Notes under the pieces: generated by a model
What the model was told of the DNA's origin: nothing
Database searches by the model: none
Seen by the model: only the letters and a program-made list of their open reading frames with translations
Source of the DNA: Luscinia megarhynchos
Taxonomy: Eukaryota > Chordata > Aves > Passeriformes > Turdidae
Length of the DNA: 64,000 nucleotides
Reading direction: 5' to 3'
Assembly (NCBI GenBank): GCA_034336665.1
Contig: CM067588.1
Span: forward strand, 5,706,655-5,770,654
Shown: piece after piece, positions 10,546 to 31,063 of the stretch
How positions within the stretch are numbered: the stretch's first letter is position 1
Layout: each line of letters starts with the position of its first letter
Translations under genes and position numbers: made by a program

Positions 10546-11559
10546 GGAGTCAGCACTGCAGGATGGAACAGGGGCTGCTCTCCTCCAGCCCCTCAGGCTC
10601 CAGCCCCGGGCAGAGGAGCAGTTTCAGAGCCCCCACACGCTCAGATCCTGCAGAAACCAGAGCTGGCCTTGACCCACGAACCTTCAACCCCTCCTGAGCA
10701 AGGAGGAGAGAGTTTATTCCACCCCCAGAGCAAACACCACAAAAGTGAAAGCAGCCCAAGCAGATGTTGAAATTGTTTGGTTTTCATGTGTGGAGGTGCC
10801 AGGTCTCTGGAATAATCCTGAGCTGCTCCTCTGGGAGTTGGGCACACTGAGGGGAGTTCTGGGCTCATCCCCTCTGAGCCCAGGCCATGGACAGCATTCC
10901 CACAGGGAATTCATTCTCCAGCCAGCCCCCCTCACCCCACCCCTGATCCCCAGAGCATCACTGAGCTGAGCATTCAGATGGATTTCAAACCAGCTCAGTT
11001 TTACAATAAACTTAGGTAAACTTGACCCTTTAATCCAGTCCAGGAAAAGGCACATGTGTTCCTCACTCTGTTACACACCTGACCAGGAGCAGAGAGCTGG
11101 TCCCACACAGAAAATGTGTCCCAAAGTCTTCAAAAGTGAGCACCTAGAGATAAAAGAAACAATGGGAGGGATTACACTGAAAAAGAGATTTGCCTTTACA
11201 AAGAAATTGTGGGTTTGCTGCTAGATGAAGTTGGGTAACAGAAAATGGAAGAAGCAACAGGGGGAAACTATGAATTCTACAAGAATTAAAAATTAAAAGG
11301 GAGGGTTGTACATTAGAGGGGAATGTCAGGAAGTCTGTACCTCAGCAATGGGGAAAGAGAGAGGGAAATGTGGCCGGGAAATTGGGATAAAATTAGGATA
11401 AAAAGGGAGGCTGCATCCTCCAAAAATTTGAGAGATCCCAGAGCAATGCCCCATGGCCTCTCCCTTTATTTGAATAAAGCAAAAAAGATTCCTCTGCCTC
11501 CTTTTTGGACATAAACCTCTGGTGTTTGTGGGTTAATTTTCCTTACACTCACCAGCTCC

Positions 11560-11690
11560 AGAGAATTCCAGAATGGTCGGGTTGGAAATGACCTTAAACC
11601 CTGAGATTGAGCTCCAGCAGCAGCAGCCTCAGAAGTGAGGAAAGAAGGGGAAGAGCCCCTCTCCCTCCAGACACATCCCAGAGACTCCCT
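11560..11690. mobile_element. CR1-like fragment
   Basis: AATTCCAGAATGGTCGGGTT and GGAAATGACCTTAAACCC match the CR1 end motif, followed by unremarkable sequence. Confidence 0.5.
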
Positions 11691-11884
11691 GAGCTCCTCA
11701 CCTCCCCAGAAAAACCAGCAGAGCCAGAGCAAACAGTGGAAAAGAACAGAGGAGACGAGCTGTGCTTTTTAAACTCTCTTTATTGTAAATAAACGCTGAC
11801 AGGTATTTATGCTCAAGTGCACAGAGCACACAGCACGAGCTGACAGACTCGGCAGCAGTTTGAATCTGAAAAAACAAAAAAAAA

Positions 11885-13915
11885 TCCACCTCCACGCCCC
11901 CAAAATTCCCTCCCACGCCTCCAAATTCCCTGCCACACCCCAAAAATCCCCCTCCATACTCCCAAATCCACCTTCACACCCCCAAAATCCCCCTCCAAAC
12001 CCCCAAAATTCCCTTCCACACCCCCAAAATTCCCATCCACGCTCCCAAAATTCCTCTTCACACCTCCAAATTCCCCTCCACACCCCTAAAATTCCCATCC
12101 ATGCCCCCAAAATTCCTTCCACACTCCCAAAATTCCCTTCCACCTCCAAATCCACCTCCCACGCCAAAAATTCCCCTCCGCCCCCAAAAATTCTCACACC
12201 TCCAAAATTCCCCTCCATCCCCAAATCCCCTCCATCCCCCAAAATTTCCTTCCACACTCCAAATCCACCTTCAAACCTCCAAAATTCCCTCCACACCCCC
12301 AACACCCCAAAATTCCCTTCCACACCCCCAAAATTCCCTTCCATGCCCCCAAATTCCTTCCACACTCCCAAAATTCCCTTCCATACCTCCAAATCCACCT
12401 CCACACCCCCAAAATTCCCTTCCACACTCCCCAAAATTCCCTTCCACACCTCCAAATCCACCTTCAAACCTCCAAATCCACCTCCAACACACCCAAAATT
12501 CCCATCCACACCCCCAAAATTCACTTCCACGCCCCCAAAATTCCCCTCCACACCCCCAAAATTCCCTTCCACACCTCCAGAAAATTCCCTTCCACACCCC
12601 CCAAAACCCCCTCCATACCCCCTTCTACACCCCCAAAATTCCCTTCCACACCTCCAAATCCACCTTCAAACCTCCAAATCCACCTCCATACCCCCCAAAA
12701 TTCCCCACACCCCCCAAAATTCCCATCCACCTCCAAATTCCTGCCACATCCCCTACCCCCAAATTCCCCACCCCCAAAATTTCCCCCAAACCCCCCAAAA
12801 TTCCTTCCACACCTCCAAAATTCCTTCCATACCCCCCAAAATTCCCTTCCACACCCCCAAAACCCCCCTCCATACCCCCACATCCACCTTCACACCCCCA
12901 AAAATCCCCTCCACACCCCCAAAATTCCCATCCACCCCCCAAAATTCCTCTTCACACCTCCAAACCCCCTCCACACCCCTAAAATTCCCCATCCATGCCC
13001 CAAAATTCCTTCCACACTCCCAAAATTCCTTCCATACCTCCAAATCCACCTCCACACCCCCAAAATTCCTTCCATCCCCAAATTCCTTTCCACACCTCCA
13101 AATCCACCTTCAAACCTCCAAATCCACCTCCAACACACCCAAAATTCCCATCCACGCTCCCAAAATTCCTCTTCACACCTCCAAAATTCTCTTCCACACC
13201 TCCAAAATTCCCTTCCACACCCCCAAAATTCCTTCCACCTCCAAAACCCCCACTCCATACCCCCAATTTCACCTTCACACCCCCAAAATTCCCTTCCATA
13301 CCTCCAAATCCACCTTCAAACCTCCAAAATCCACCTCCAAACCCCCCAAAATTCCCTTCCACACCCCCAAAATTCCCATCCACGCCTCCAAAATTCCCTT
13401 CCACACCTCCCCATTTCCCGCCCCCAAAATTCCTTCCATGCCTCCAAATCCACCTCCACACCCCCTAAAATTCCCCATCCATGCCCCCAAAATTCCCTTC
13501 CACACTCCCAAAATTCCCTTCCATACCTCCAAATCCACCTCCACACCCCCAAAATTCCCCATCCACGCCCCCAAATTCCCCTCCACACCCCAAAACCGCC
13601 CTCCATACCCCCAAAATTCCCTCCACACCCCCAAAATTCCCTCCACACCCCCAAAATTCCTATCCACGCTCCCCAAAATTCCCCACATCCCACGCTCCCC
13701 ATAAAATTCCCTCTTCACACCCCCCAAAATCCCCTCCACACCCCCAAAATTCCCTTCCACACCCCCTAAAATTCCCATCCATGCCCCCCAATTCCACCTT
13801 CAAACCTCCAAATCCACCTCCACACCTCCAAAATTCCCATCCACACCCCCCAAATTCCCCTCCACAACCCCCCAAAAATTCCCATCCACACCCCCAAAAC
13901 CCCCAAATCTCTGCT
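11885..13915. repeat. 2-kb C-rich minisatellite (CCACACCCCCAAAATTCCCTT, about 20 bp)
   Basis: About one hundred units of CCCCCAAAATTCCCTTCCAC alternate with CTCCAAATCCACCTTCAAAC variants. The open frames of several hundred codons across it on both strands are a by-product of the low stop-codon content of the unit. Larger blocks recur, such as the paired CTCCAAATCCACCTTC segments near 12450, 12650 and 13090, which suggests higher-order duplication. Confidence 0.95.
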
Positions 13916-16000
13916 TCAAACCTTCTCAAGGCATAAACACACCCACAAAAAAAAAAAAAAAAGCTTTAATGAAAGCAGTGAGGCACAAACGCTGCAGAGA
14001 AGGATGAAATTCCACCCCACAGCCACAAAAGGGACCCCCAGCCACAGATCCAAACAGCAAAACATCTGATTTTCAGCAGTGATTAAAAATAAAATAAAAT
14101 AAAAAACAAAAAGTCACGACCACCAACACATCAACAGCGACATTCACAAATGCCAGCAGGTAAAAATAGAGATTTTTTTGTCTCTTTACAATCATTTTCT
14201 GCTCAGTGACATGAGCACAAAGCACTTTTCAGGCAGTTTTGTGCGTGTGCATCCCACAGAACATTTCCCAGGATGGGTTTGTGCCTTCAGAGCACTCTGG
14301 AGTGTGCAGGGAGAACTCCCTTCCTTCAATATTTAAATTTTTGTTTAATTTTTTTTTTTTAATTTTTTTTTCTGGTTTATTTCTAAGCACAAAAATATTT
14401 AAAACCCAACATCAGACCTGGGAGGAAAACCCTGAGGAGAAAAACTAGTAAAAATTCAATTTCTCACCACTAAATTTTTCATCCCTCTGGGGCAAAATTG
14501 CTTTAGATCAACACATTTTTCTGCTTCTCAGAAATCCTGAGGGATCCAAATTCATGCCTTGGTCCTCTCTACCTCAGTTTTATCAAATTACAGCCCTGGG
14601 AGTGTTTAAAACAACCAAGTTTGAGCTCAAAATGCCTCAAGCTCTGGGGTTGCTGAGCTCCTCCACAGCCAGGGCACAGTTTCCCTGCTGTGGGTTTATT
14701 CAACATTTATTTACACATTTAAAAGAAGCAATTTCTGGGGTCCAGAATTGCTCAGCTAAATCCTGGGGCCTCCTGCTCTGCACCCAAATGTTCCTTTCTG
14801 AGGGTCCTGCCCCTTGGTGCAAGGACAGCTGGAGTGGGGGAGAAATGGAGTTTGGCAAAACACAGGTCAAGGCTTGTGGGAGAGAAGTGAAAATTTGGGG
14901 TTTAGGGGTTTTTAAGGATTTAAGACACGGCCACACAGAGCTGCACCAGCTGTGCTCTAAACTCTACAACAGCTTGAAACTATGGAAGGCAGCACTGGGA
15001 ACATTCACAGCATTTTCATAGGCAAGTTAAAAGTTTGTTGTTGGCCTAAAATTTGGTGTATTATAAAGAAAATTGATAAAAACCTTGTGCTTCCTGCAAA
15101 CCCTGCCCAGGAGCCCTGCTGGTCCCAGCCACGCTCCCATTTTCTGGGGTAAATGGATAAAAACATGCCCAGAATGCAGGAAAAATGAGAGGATGAGGTT
15201 TAGGTTGGGATGAGAAGGTGAAACAGGGTTTGAGGTGGGGTTTGGAGCCCCGGAGCTGCTCCCAGAGAGGGGCAGGAGGGTTTGTTCCCCTCAGGGTACA
15301 TATCCAAACTTCCCAGGGCAGAGGAACTGGCTCAGATTGGGGAATTCACCCCAGCAGGTGAGGGGGAGTCAAACCCTACCTGGAGCTCCCTGGAACAACA
15401 GAAAAAAACTGAGTTTGAACTTGGGAGTAACTTGGAAATGGGAACACAGAAATAAAAGCTCGGGGATTTGGCCTGGAAATGCCTCTTGCGAAGAAAAGCT
15501 GCCTCAGGGAGTAAAACCAGGATTATTTTGTCCTCCCACTGTGGTTAATTCTGGCACCTGGCCAGCAGCAAAGACGTGGGACAGCTCCAACACCCAGGGA
15601 TGTGTTGGCTTACGAGCACTAAAAGCAGCTTGGGAAATTCTCCACAAGAAATCTCCCCAGCCCCGTGGACAGACATCCCAGCTGGTGCAGAGCAGAGACA
15701 GAGGCTCCAGAATCCCAGGCTGAGGCAGGGCTGGCTCGTGGTGCTCCAGGGATGCTCCAGCTCCTCCCAGCCCTGGGGCTGCAGCTGGACCAGGGGAAGC
15801 AGGAACGCCTACAGTGCCAGCGTGGCCATTCCCTGCAGGGAAAGAGCAGCAGCAGAGGTCACAGCAGGGCAGGGGGCACAGCAGGGCAGGGGCACAGCAG
15901 GGCAGGGGCAGAGCTGAGGGCAGCCCCAGGAGCTGCTGAACCACCTGAGGCTTTGCTGCATCCCCTCATCCACACACAGACCTGCTCCACACCAACCCCT

Positions 16001-16611
16001 GCCAGTGCCTCACCCTGAGCTCAGCTCTGAGCACATGCAGGGGTTTGAGCCCAGCTCTTTCCATGGGAGGCTGCAGGAGCTGTTCTGAGAGGTTTCCATG
16101 GCTGTTTATTCTCCCTCATCTCAGGATTGCTCTGCCCAGCTCACAGCTCTGCTCGCCAGACGTCCAGGGCAGAATCTGCCTGGCAGAGGCAGGACTGATC
16201 TTTTATACTCTAAATTACCTACTGGCGATTTACAATTATTTTCCAATACAAAACAACTTTGTTAAACAGTCCAGCTCTGTCCCATCCAATGTGACAGTGC
16301 CAGCATGTCACCCAGCATGGATGGCACGGAGCAGAAGGAGGAAGAGGATCCACACCCCAAATTCTCCATCTTGGCCACGTGTCTCTCATCACAAACATTC
16401 TAGAAATCTGCTAATTCTACATTCTAACAGTCTAATCCACACTTTATTTATTTTTGCAGCTTGCATTTCTTCTCTCAGTGTTGGTAAATTGTTCCAAGGA
16501 GCTGAATCCAGCCCCTGAGACACCTGGGTCTCATTGGAGGGTCTTTGGGGACCCTGCCAGGGGGGTCTCAAACCTCCCAGGGCAGCCAGAGGAGCACTCT
16601 GGGCTCTCACA
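16001..16611 (-). mobile_element. Solo LTR, family A, copy 1
   Basis: An LTR-like element of about 600 bp in minus orientation: TGTGAGAGCCC start, TATAAAAG near the middle, AATAAACAGCC near the end and a CTGAGCTCA-type terminus. Five related copies occur at 23940-24552, 24779-25384, 47143-47738, 53216-53814 and 53985-54515. An open frame across it recurs in several copies; it is LTR sequence, not a protein gene. Confidence 0.75.
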
Positions 16612-17091
16612 GCAGCCTCCTGCAGGGTTTTCCCACAGCAGCCCCAGCCCACACAAGCTCAGAGGCTCAGGAGGAACGAGGCAGGCTGGTTCCTCAGGGC
16701 TGCTCACTCCTGTTCACACCTCCAGAGCCACCCAAGAACCCTCACAGTGACCACCTTGCACCTTAACCACAACAAACACCTCAATCTTTGACAGAACTCC
16801 TTCCTCTGCCCCACTCAGGGCCCAGCAGACAGCAGGAGCACACCCAGACTGAAAGCCAGTGATAAATCCAGTGACTCCTGCAAAACCCCTGAGAGCAAAA
16901 AGCATCACCACAGCTTGTCCTGGGGACACACAGCTGGGACCCTGCCCTGCCCAGCAGCAGCGTGGAGCTGAAACACTCATCTTAGAAAATTAGGATTTTA
17001 GTTACCTTGCTGAAAAGAATTAAAGGTTAGAAGGGGAGTAGTTATCTGAAACTTAAATAATTGATTGTCTGTCATTTCATGTTTGCTCAGC

Positions 17092-17566
17092 TGTGCTTAC
17101 AATGGGAAAAGACAAAACCAGTGAGCAGATCCAAAGGAACACAGACAGTGCAACCAGAAACCATTCTTTGGAAAACTGGACTATCCCCAGAAATCAATTT
17201 GTATTGTCAGTGATAGAAAAAGATCAAGAGTTTAGGGTGAGGAAAACTCACCTTACTTCCTCCTTTTAAGACCCCTCCCCACAAAAACGACCCCAGATTT
17301 AATTTAAGAAGTCAATCAATGCTTAACAGCCATTCAAGCTAATTACCATAGGAAGTGGGGGGAGGGGCTGTTATTATAAATATATATTTGTTTGAATCCT
17401 TTGCTAATAAATAGACTGTGTGATCACCTGTGATTTTGCAGTGTGTATTAGAGGATCACCTCACACTGCTGCCCAGGGCTGAATAAACTTTCACTTTCTA
17501 ACTTTAAATTCTTAGAGAGTCTTTTGTCTGTCACAGTTGAGTGTCAGTGTTAGACCAACACTCACA
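17092..17566 (+). mobile_element. LTR-like element, family B, copy 1
   Basis: About 475 bp nearly identical to 18734-19208. It contains TTATAAATATATAT (TATA-like), GCTGAATAAACTTTCAC (poly(A) signal) and ends ACCAACACTCACA. No primer-binding site is recognisable after it. Confidence 0.7.
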
Positions 17567-18136
17567 TTTTGGTTACCACATCACATCCCACGTCCTGATC
17601 CAGGCATGGACAAACTGGGCTGCCAACACCACCTGCAGCAGCCAGCACCAGCACCAGCACCAGCAAACCCAGCTGGAGCCCCTGGATCAGCAGCTCAGCC
17701 CCCCTGAGGTCCCCCATAATCACCCAGCACCATTTTCCTTCTGCTCCAAGGGTTTGCCTTTGCCCAGGGTGGTTTCCATGCAACACAAACCAAGAGAAAT
17801 CCGACTTACTAACCCCAAAGAGAGCACTCCCCAGCTGCTTGCAGTGGCACTCAGGGGCAAGCATTTCCCTCTGGAGGCTGCAAAGGAAACAGAGAAGCAC
17901 AGCAGGGCTCAAAGTGCATCTTAAAGGAGACAGAAACAGGAGGAGCAGCAAAGCAAATGAGGGGGGGAGTGAAGCAGCCCCAAAATTTTGTTTTAGCCCA
18001 GGGCAGGTTTGTGTCAGAGCTGGAGGTGACAGAAGGCAGGGCCACCACTTGGCTGCAGTAAAAAACTGGGACAAAGAGAGGATTTGGAACTTCTCCAATC
18101 AGATTTTAGACCAGAAGCAAAACCCTACCCAGAATT

Positions 18137-18735
18137 AAGCCCGTGGCACTGGTGGAATCCTGCCTGATTCTGGAAGACTGGCACCAGAACTCCAGCTGGA
18201 TGGGGAGGGATTTTTATGGCTTGGGGTTGGTTTTGAGTGGATTTTCTGGTTTTTTTTTTTTAATTCTCCTCCTTAATCCAATCCAGGCTGGATGATTTCC
18301 AGGCAGAAACACAGAAACAAGGTGCTGTGTTTGAGGGAGCAGCAGGTGATGGCAAAAACCCCGTGGCACTGATGGAATCCTGCCTGATTCTGGAAGACTG
18401 GCACCAGAACTCCACCTGGATGGGAGGGATTTTTATGGTTAGGGGTTGGTTTTGAGTGGATTTCCTGGTTTGTTTGTTTTTTCCTCCTTAATCCAAATCC
18501 AGGCTGGATCATTTCCAGGCAAGAAACACAAAAACAAGGTGCTGTGTTCCAGAGAGCAGCAGGTGATGGTGGCAAAACCCCGTGGCACTGATGGAATCCT
18601 GCCTGATTCTGGAAGACTGGCACCAGAACTCCAGCTGGATGGGGGGATTTTTATGGCTTGGGGTTGGTTTTGAGTGGATTTCCTGGTTGGTTTTTTTTTT
18701 CCTCCTTAATCCAATCCAGGCTGGATGATTTACAA
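18137..18735. repeat. Triplicated block of about 219 bp
   Basis: Three tandem copies start with CCGTGGCACTG(A/G)TGGAATCC at about 18139, 18358 and 18577. The third is cut by the family B LTR at about 18734. Each contains CTGGAAGACTGGCACCAGAA and a T-rich stretch. Confidence 0.9.
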
Positions 18736-19208
18736 TGACTTAAAATGGGAAAAGATGAAACCAGTGAGCAGATCCAAAGGAACACAGACAATGCAACCAG
18801 AAACTCATTCTTTGGAAAACTGGACTATCCCCAGAAATCATTTGTATTGTCAGTGATAGAAAAGATCAAGAGTTTAGGTGAGGAAAACTCACCTTACTTC
18901 CTCCTTTTAAGACCCCTCCCCACAAAAACGACCCCAGACTTAATTTAAGAAGTCAATCAATGCTTAATAGCTATTCAAGCTAATTACCATAGGAAGTGGG
19001 GGATGGGAGGGGCTGTTATTATAAATATATATTTGTTTGAATCCTTTGCTAATAAATAGACTGTGTGATCACCTGTGATTTTGCAGTGTGTATTAGAGGA
19101 TCACCTCACACTGCTGCCCAGGGCTGAATAAACTCTCACTTTCTAACTTTAAATTGTTAGAGAGTCTTTTGTCTGTCACAGTTGAGTGTCAGTGTTAGAC
19201 CAACACTC
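18734..19208 (+). mobile_element. LTR-like element, family B, copy 2
   Basis: Same orientation and order of motifs as 17092-17566, with only scattered substitutions. It directly follows the triplicated block. The high identity suggests a recent insertion or a segmental duplication. Confidence 0.7.
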
Positions 19209-19552
19209 ACATTTTGGTAATTTGCCCTGACTGTGACCCTGCACAGGGTCCAGCTGGGGAAACAACTGAATCCACCTTGGAGACAACTGGAAAGTGATTT
19301 TTCAGCAGTTCTACTTCCCTTTGGGACTTTTGCTCTGTTTGGGTTTGGTTTGTTTTTCTCTTTTTTTTTAAATTTTTTTTTCTCTCCGCACAATCAAAAA
19401 AAAGAAATAAGCAAATAAAAAAACTCTCCCTTCTTCCTGTTTCTTCTGCCCCACAGCAGCTGTGTTACCCAAGCAAAGCAAAGAGCAGAAACAGACTGCA
19501 AGTGGGCAGCAGTGATTTCCATGCAGGGATCACAGACAAGTTGGAAAAGTGA

Positions 19553-19760
19553 TAAATCCCAGAGTGGTTTGGGCTGGAAGAACCTTTAAGCATCACCTAA
19601 CCCAAGCCCTTGCTGTGAGCTGGGAACCACGAGGACCCACACAAGTCATGCCCAAATCACCCTCAGTCTGGAATTTGGCAGCTCCAAAAACCCCTCCAGC
19701 CCCAGCTGCAGGGTCCCAGTTTGCCCAGTCCCTCAGCACAAAAGAATAACCAGCTCCCAG
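19553..19760. mobile_element. CR1-like fragment
   Basis: AAATCCCAGAGTGGTTTGGG, CTGGAAGAACCTTTAAGCATC and CACCTAACCCAAGCCC follow the CR1 3' end pattern. Confidence 0.55.
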
Positions 19761-20281
19761 CCCAAGAGCTCTCCATAAAATACAACAAAAAAGCCAAAAT
19801 TTCCCAAAACCACCTAGAATCAGATGCATCCAGGCTTCCTGTGAGCCAGCAGAGCTGGTTTCTGCTCTCCAATTGTGGGAATTAATTAGAGAAAAATCAC
19901 TGAGGCTTCCCCTGACAAAACAGGGTTTGCAAAGGACCTCAAAGATCAGCAGCTCCCCCAGATTTAGGGTGTGGTCACAAGGTGGATGGTCAACAGTAAT
20001 TTAAATAATGCTAGAGAGAGGATTTCAGAGAGAGAAAACTCCTCAAGGCAAGGAGAAAAAACTTTAACCCTTTTGCCAAATCTTTCTGAAATTACCTATA
20101 AACATCAGCAACAAACTGAAACCTGAGAACCAGACCTGGAGTTTAAAATCTCTGCCCTAAATCCTGCTCTGAAAATCATCCCCCCTGGCCTGGGAAGCTC
20201 TAATGCACCCTGCAATTAATTCTGCTAATTTCTGCAGAGGATCCTGCCCGACTGAGAGCCCCCAGGCAGTTCTAGCAAGTG

Positions 20282-28411
<8,130 letters not shown>

Positions 28412-28587
28412 GGCTCCGCGCCGCTCTCCGCGCCCCGCCGCACGCAAACCGCATGCGAGCGGCCGGCGGAGCCCGCGCGCGGCGGAGCGGGCACGGACAC
28501 CGGCTCCGGGGCGCCGCGCACGCGGGAAAAGGGGCGCGGCGGGGCGGGAAAACGGGCGCGCGTCAGGCGCGCGGGGGCGCGCGCTGC

Positions 28588-28903
28588 ATGCAAATGAGGC
28601 CGGGAGGGCGGGGGGCGGGGCCGGAGGGGAACGGGAGCGCGCGCGCGATGCAAATGAGCTCGGACGGTGGCGAAAGGGGAGGCGGAGCTCGCGCCTCTAC
28701 GCAAACTGAGGCGGGCTACGCAAATTAGATGGGGAAGGGCGGGGACAGGAACTCACGGCGGGACCTCGCGTTATGCAAATGAGATGGCGGGCGGATCCGG
28801 CTGCGTGCAAATTAAACAGGTGCCGCCACGCCCCTTATGCAAATGAGGCTCCCGGCGGGCGCCGTGCCCGGCTCTATGCTAATGAGCCGCGCGCTATGCA
28901 AAT
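28588..28903. promoter_or_regulatory. Array of ATGCAAAT octamers
   Basis: Perfect ATGCAAAT occurs at 28588, 28648, 28773, 28837 and 28896, all in the plus orientation and all continued as ATGCAAATGAG. One-mismatch copies are ACGCAAAT at 28718, GTGCAAAT at 28805 and ATGCTAAT at 28876, plus ACGCAAAC at 28699. The octamer is the POU/OCT-factor site (established knowledge). AT-rich octamers stand out in otherwise extreme GC sequence. Confidence 0.9.
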
Positions 28904-28949
28904 GAGCAGCGCTCTGATTGGCCCCCCGCCGGGGGGCGGGGCGCGGCGT

Positions 28950-28963
28950 GCTCTCGCGAGAGC
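28950..28963. promoter_or_regulatory. GCTCTCGCGAGAGC palindrome
   Basis: A perfect 14-bp palindrome containing TCTCGCGAGA, the conserved CpG-island promoter element bound by BANP/ZBTB33-type factors. It lies 60 bp upstream of the YOD1 start codon. Confidence 0.85.
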
Positions 28964-29022
28964 GGGGCGGGGCGCGGGGCGGAAGCGGAAGCGGCGGCGG
29001 CCGGGGCGGCGGCGGCCCCAGG

Positions 29023-30427
29023 ATGCTGCGGCTGCGCTGCAAGGCCCGCAGCGGCTCGCACGCGCTGCCGGGGCTGTCGCCGCACTCCCGCCTCCGCGAC
29101 ATGCAGGCCGCGCTGGCCGCGCTCACCGGAGTGCCCGCCGCCGCCCAGCGCCTCCTGCACGGCTTCCCGCCCCGCAGCCTCGACCTCAGCGACGGCGAGC
29201 GGCGGCTCGGCGAGCTCGGCATCCACTCGGGTGAGGGGCCCGCGGGGAGGAGGGCGGGGGCGGCGCTTCGCTGCCTCGCCGGCCGCAATCGCGTTAATTA
29301 AAGAGGCCGTGGCGCACACGCCCCTCGTCAGGCGGCGGTCGGGCCGGTTCCTGCGCCGGGGGAGGTGTCAGCGCCCGGCTCCTGCTCGCTGCCGGTGCCG
29401 GGGGTCCGCAGGGAGAGCGGGGCTGGAGGGGACGGGCACCGGCAGCGCCAGGTGAGTCCCGCGGGGGCCGTTGTGCTGCCAGCGGCTGTTGCTGGGGCTG
29501 TTTCCCAGCAGGAGCCCGGGCTGCGGGAAACGGGCGGAGCTGTGCGGGCCGGGCTGGGGGAAGGTGTCCCTTCCCTTGGCTGGCGTGGGAACGGGTGAGG
29601 TTTGAGACCCCAGACCATTCCATGATTCTCTTCTGTGATCCTCAGCAGTGACAGCAGTGTTGTTGTGTTTGAGGGGCAGCTTGAAGTGCCCCCCTTTATG
29701 TCCCTCCTCCTGTCTGGCAGGTGACACTCTCATAGTGGAGGAGGACACGTCCAAACCCGAGCCTGACGCGCCCGTGGTCGCCAAAAAAGCGATGTCCCAC
29801 CCTGTCAGGGAAGCCGTGCCCGTGCTGGCCAGGAGGGTGGTGCCAGCAGACAACTCCTGCCTCTTCACCAGCGTGTTCTACGTGGTGGAGGGCGGCGTGT
29901 ACGACCCCGGCTGCGCCCCGGAGATGCGCAACCTCATCGCCCAGATCGTGGCCAGCGACCCCGAGTCGTACTGCGAGGCGGTGCTGGGCAAGAGCAACAG
30001 CGAGTACTGTGACTGGATCCGCAGGGAGGAGAGCTGGGGGGGAGCCATCGAGGTGTCCATCCTGTCCAAGTTGTACCAGTGCGAGATCTGCGTGGTGGAC
30101 ACGCAGACGGTGCGCATCGACCGCTTCGGCGAGGACGCCGGCTACAGCCGGCGCGTGCTGCTCATCTACGACGGCATCCACTACGACCCGCTGGAGCGCC
30201 GCCTGCCCGGCGCCGAGCTGCCCCCGCAGACCATCTTCCCCAGCAGCGACGACGTGGTGCTGGCGCAGGCGCTGGAGCTGGCGGACGAGGCGCGCAGCAA
30301 GAGGCAGTTCACCGACGTGAACCGCTTCGCCCTGCGCTGCATGGTGTGCCAGAAGGGACTGACGGGGCAGCTGGAGGCCAGGGAGCACGCCAAGGAGACT
30401 GGACACACCAACTTCGGGGAGGTGTGA
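29023..30427 (+). CDS. YOD1: OTU deubiquitinase YOD1, 304 aa, two coding exons
   Basis: Exons 29023-29230 and 29721-30427, joined in phase 1 (GGTGAG donor, CTGGCAG acceptor). Residues 1-70 form the UBX-like N-terminus ([11 protein letters not shown]...). The OTU domain follows, with [12 protein letters not shown] (catalytic Cys116, Asp113) and YDGIHYDPL (His223). The C-terminus has a C2H2 zinc finger (CMVC at 276-279, His292, His298) and ends HTNFGEV, identical as recalled to mammals. YOD1 trims ubiquitin chains with p97/VCP in ER-associated degradation. It is 44 residues shorter at the N-terminus than human. It shares its promoter with PFKFB2. A CR1-like tail (CCATTCCATGATTCT, about 29605-29645) lies in the intron. 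Confidence 0.98.
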
Positions 30428-31063
30428 GCTCAGCACGGGGAGGGCGCCGTCGACTACCTCAGCGCTCCGGAATCAGATTCTGGAGTCCAAGATAAGCTGT
30501 TTGTAATCATAAAATTCCGTTCGCAGAGCTTGAAAAGAGAATTAACTTCGTGCTGGCCAACGCGCAGGTTTGGGAATGGGGGGTTGGGAATGGGGATGGC
30601 ACTCGGGCAGGTGGTGGATGGTGGCAGCCACACCTCGATTTCATCACCTTTGTGTGTGTGTGTGTGTGAGATCTGAGCAGACAGACACAGCCAGGCTTGC
30701 CCAAGCCTGGATTTTTACTGGTGTAAAATCCACCTCTGAGGTGCTGAATGTACATTTTCAGGGTTAATTCAATTAATCCGAGGCTTTGGGAAAAACACAC
30801 GAATCAGCATCATTCACACTGAGAATTAGGCTCTGCACACATGAGCAGCTCTCAGAGGGGAAACTGCTCGTGTGGTGCCTGATTTGTAATGGAAATATCA
30901 AGTCCAATATCAAAATACAATTTGTTGTGGAAAGAGGGTCTCTGAGCTGCCCTGCACCATCAGGAATAGACTGTGTAGTTTGTGTGCAGAGAATTTTAGG
31001 GAAAGCAATGGCCTCTAAGCTTTAAGGTAGCCTTTAAATTAATGAGTAGATGGATAAGTGTTG

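Noticed and set aside
11769..13936. Open frames of 150 to over 600 codons on both strands
   Set aside because: They coincide exactly with the CCAAAATTCCC minisatellite. Both strands and several frames are open at once and there is no domain or splice logic.
16045..16518. A 157-codon frame recurring at 24865-25338 and 47236-47838
   Set aside because: It is part of a solo LTR, antisense to the LTR's own TATA and poly(A) signals; recurrence reflects the repeat, not a gene.
17562..18098. 178-codon minus-strand frame with a hydrophobic, Leu-rich segment
   Set aside because: No domain, no splice partners and located between LTR copies; composition is explained by CAGCAC and T-rich tracts.
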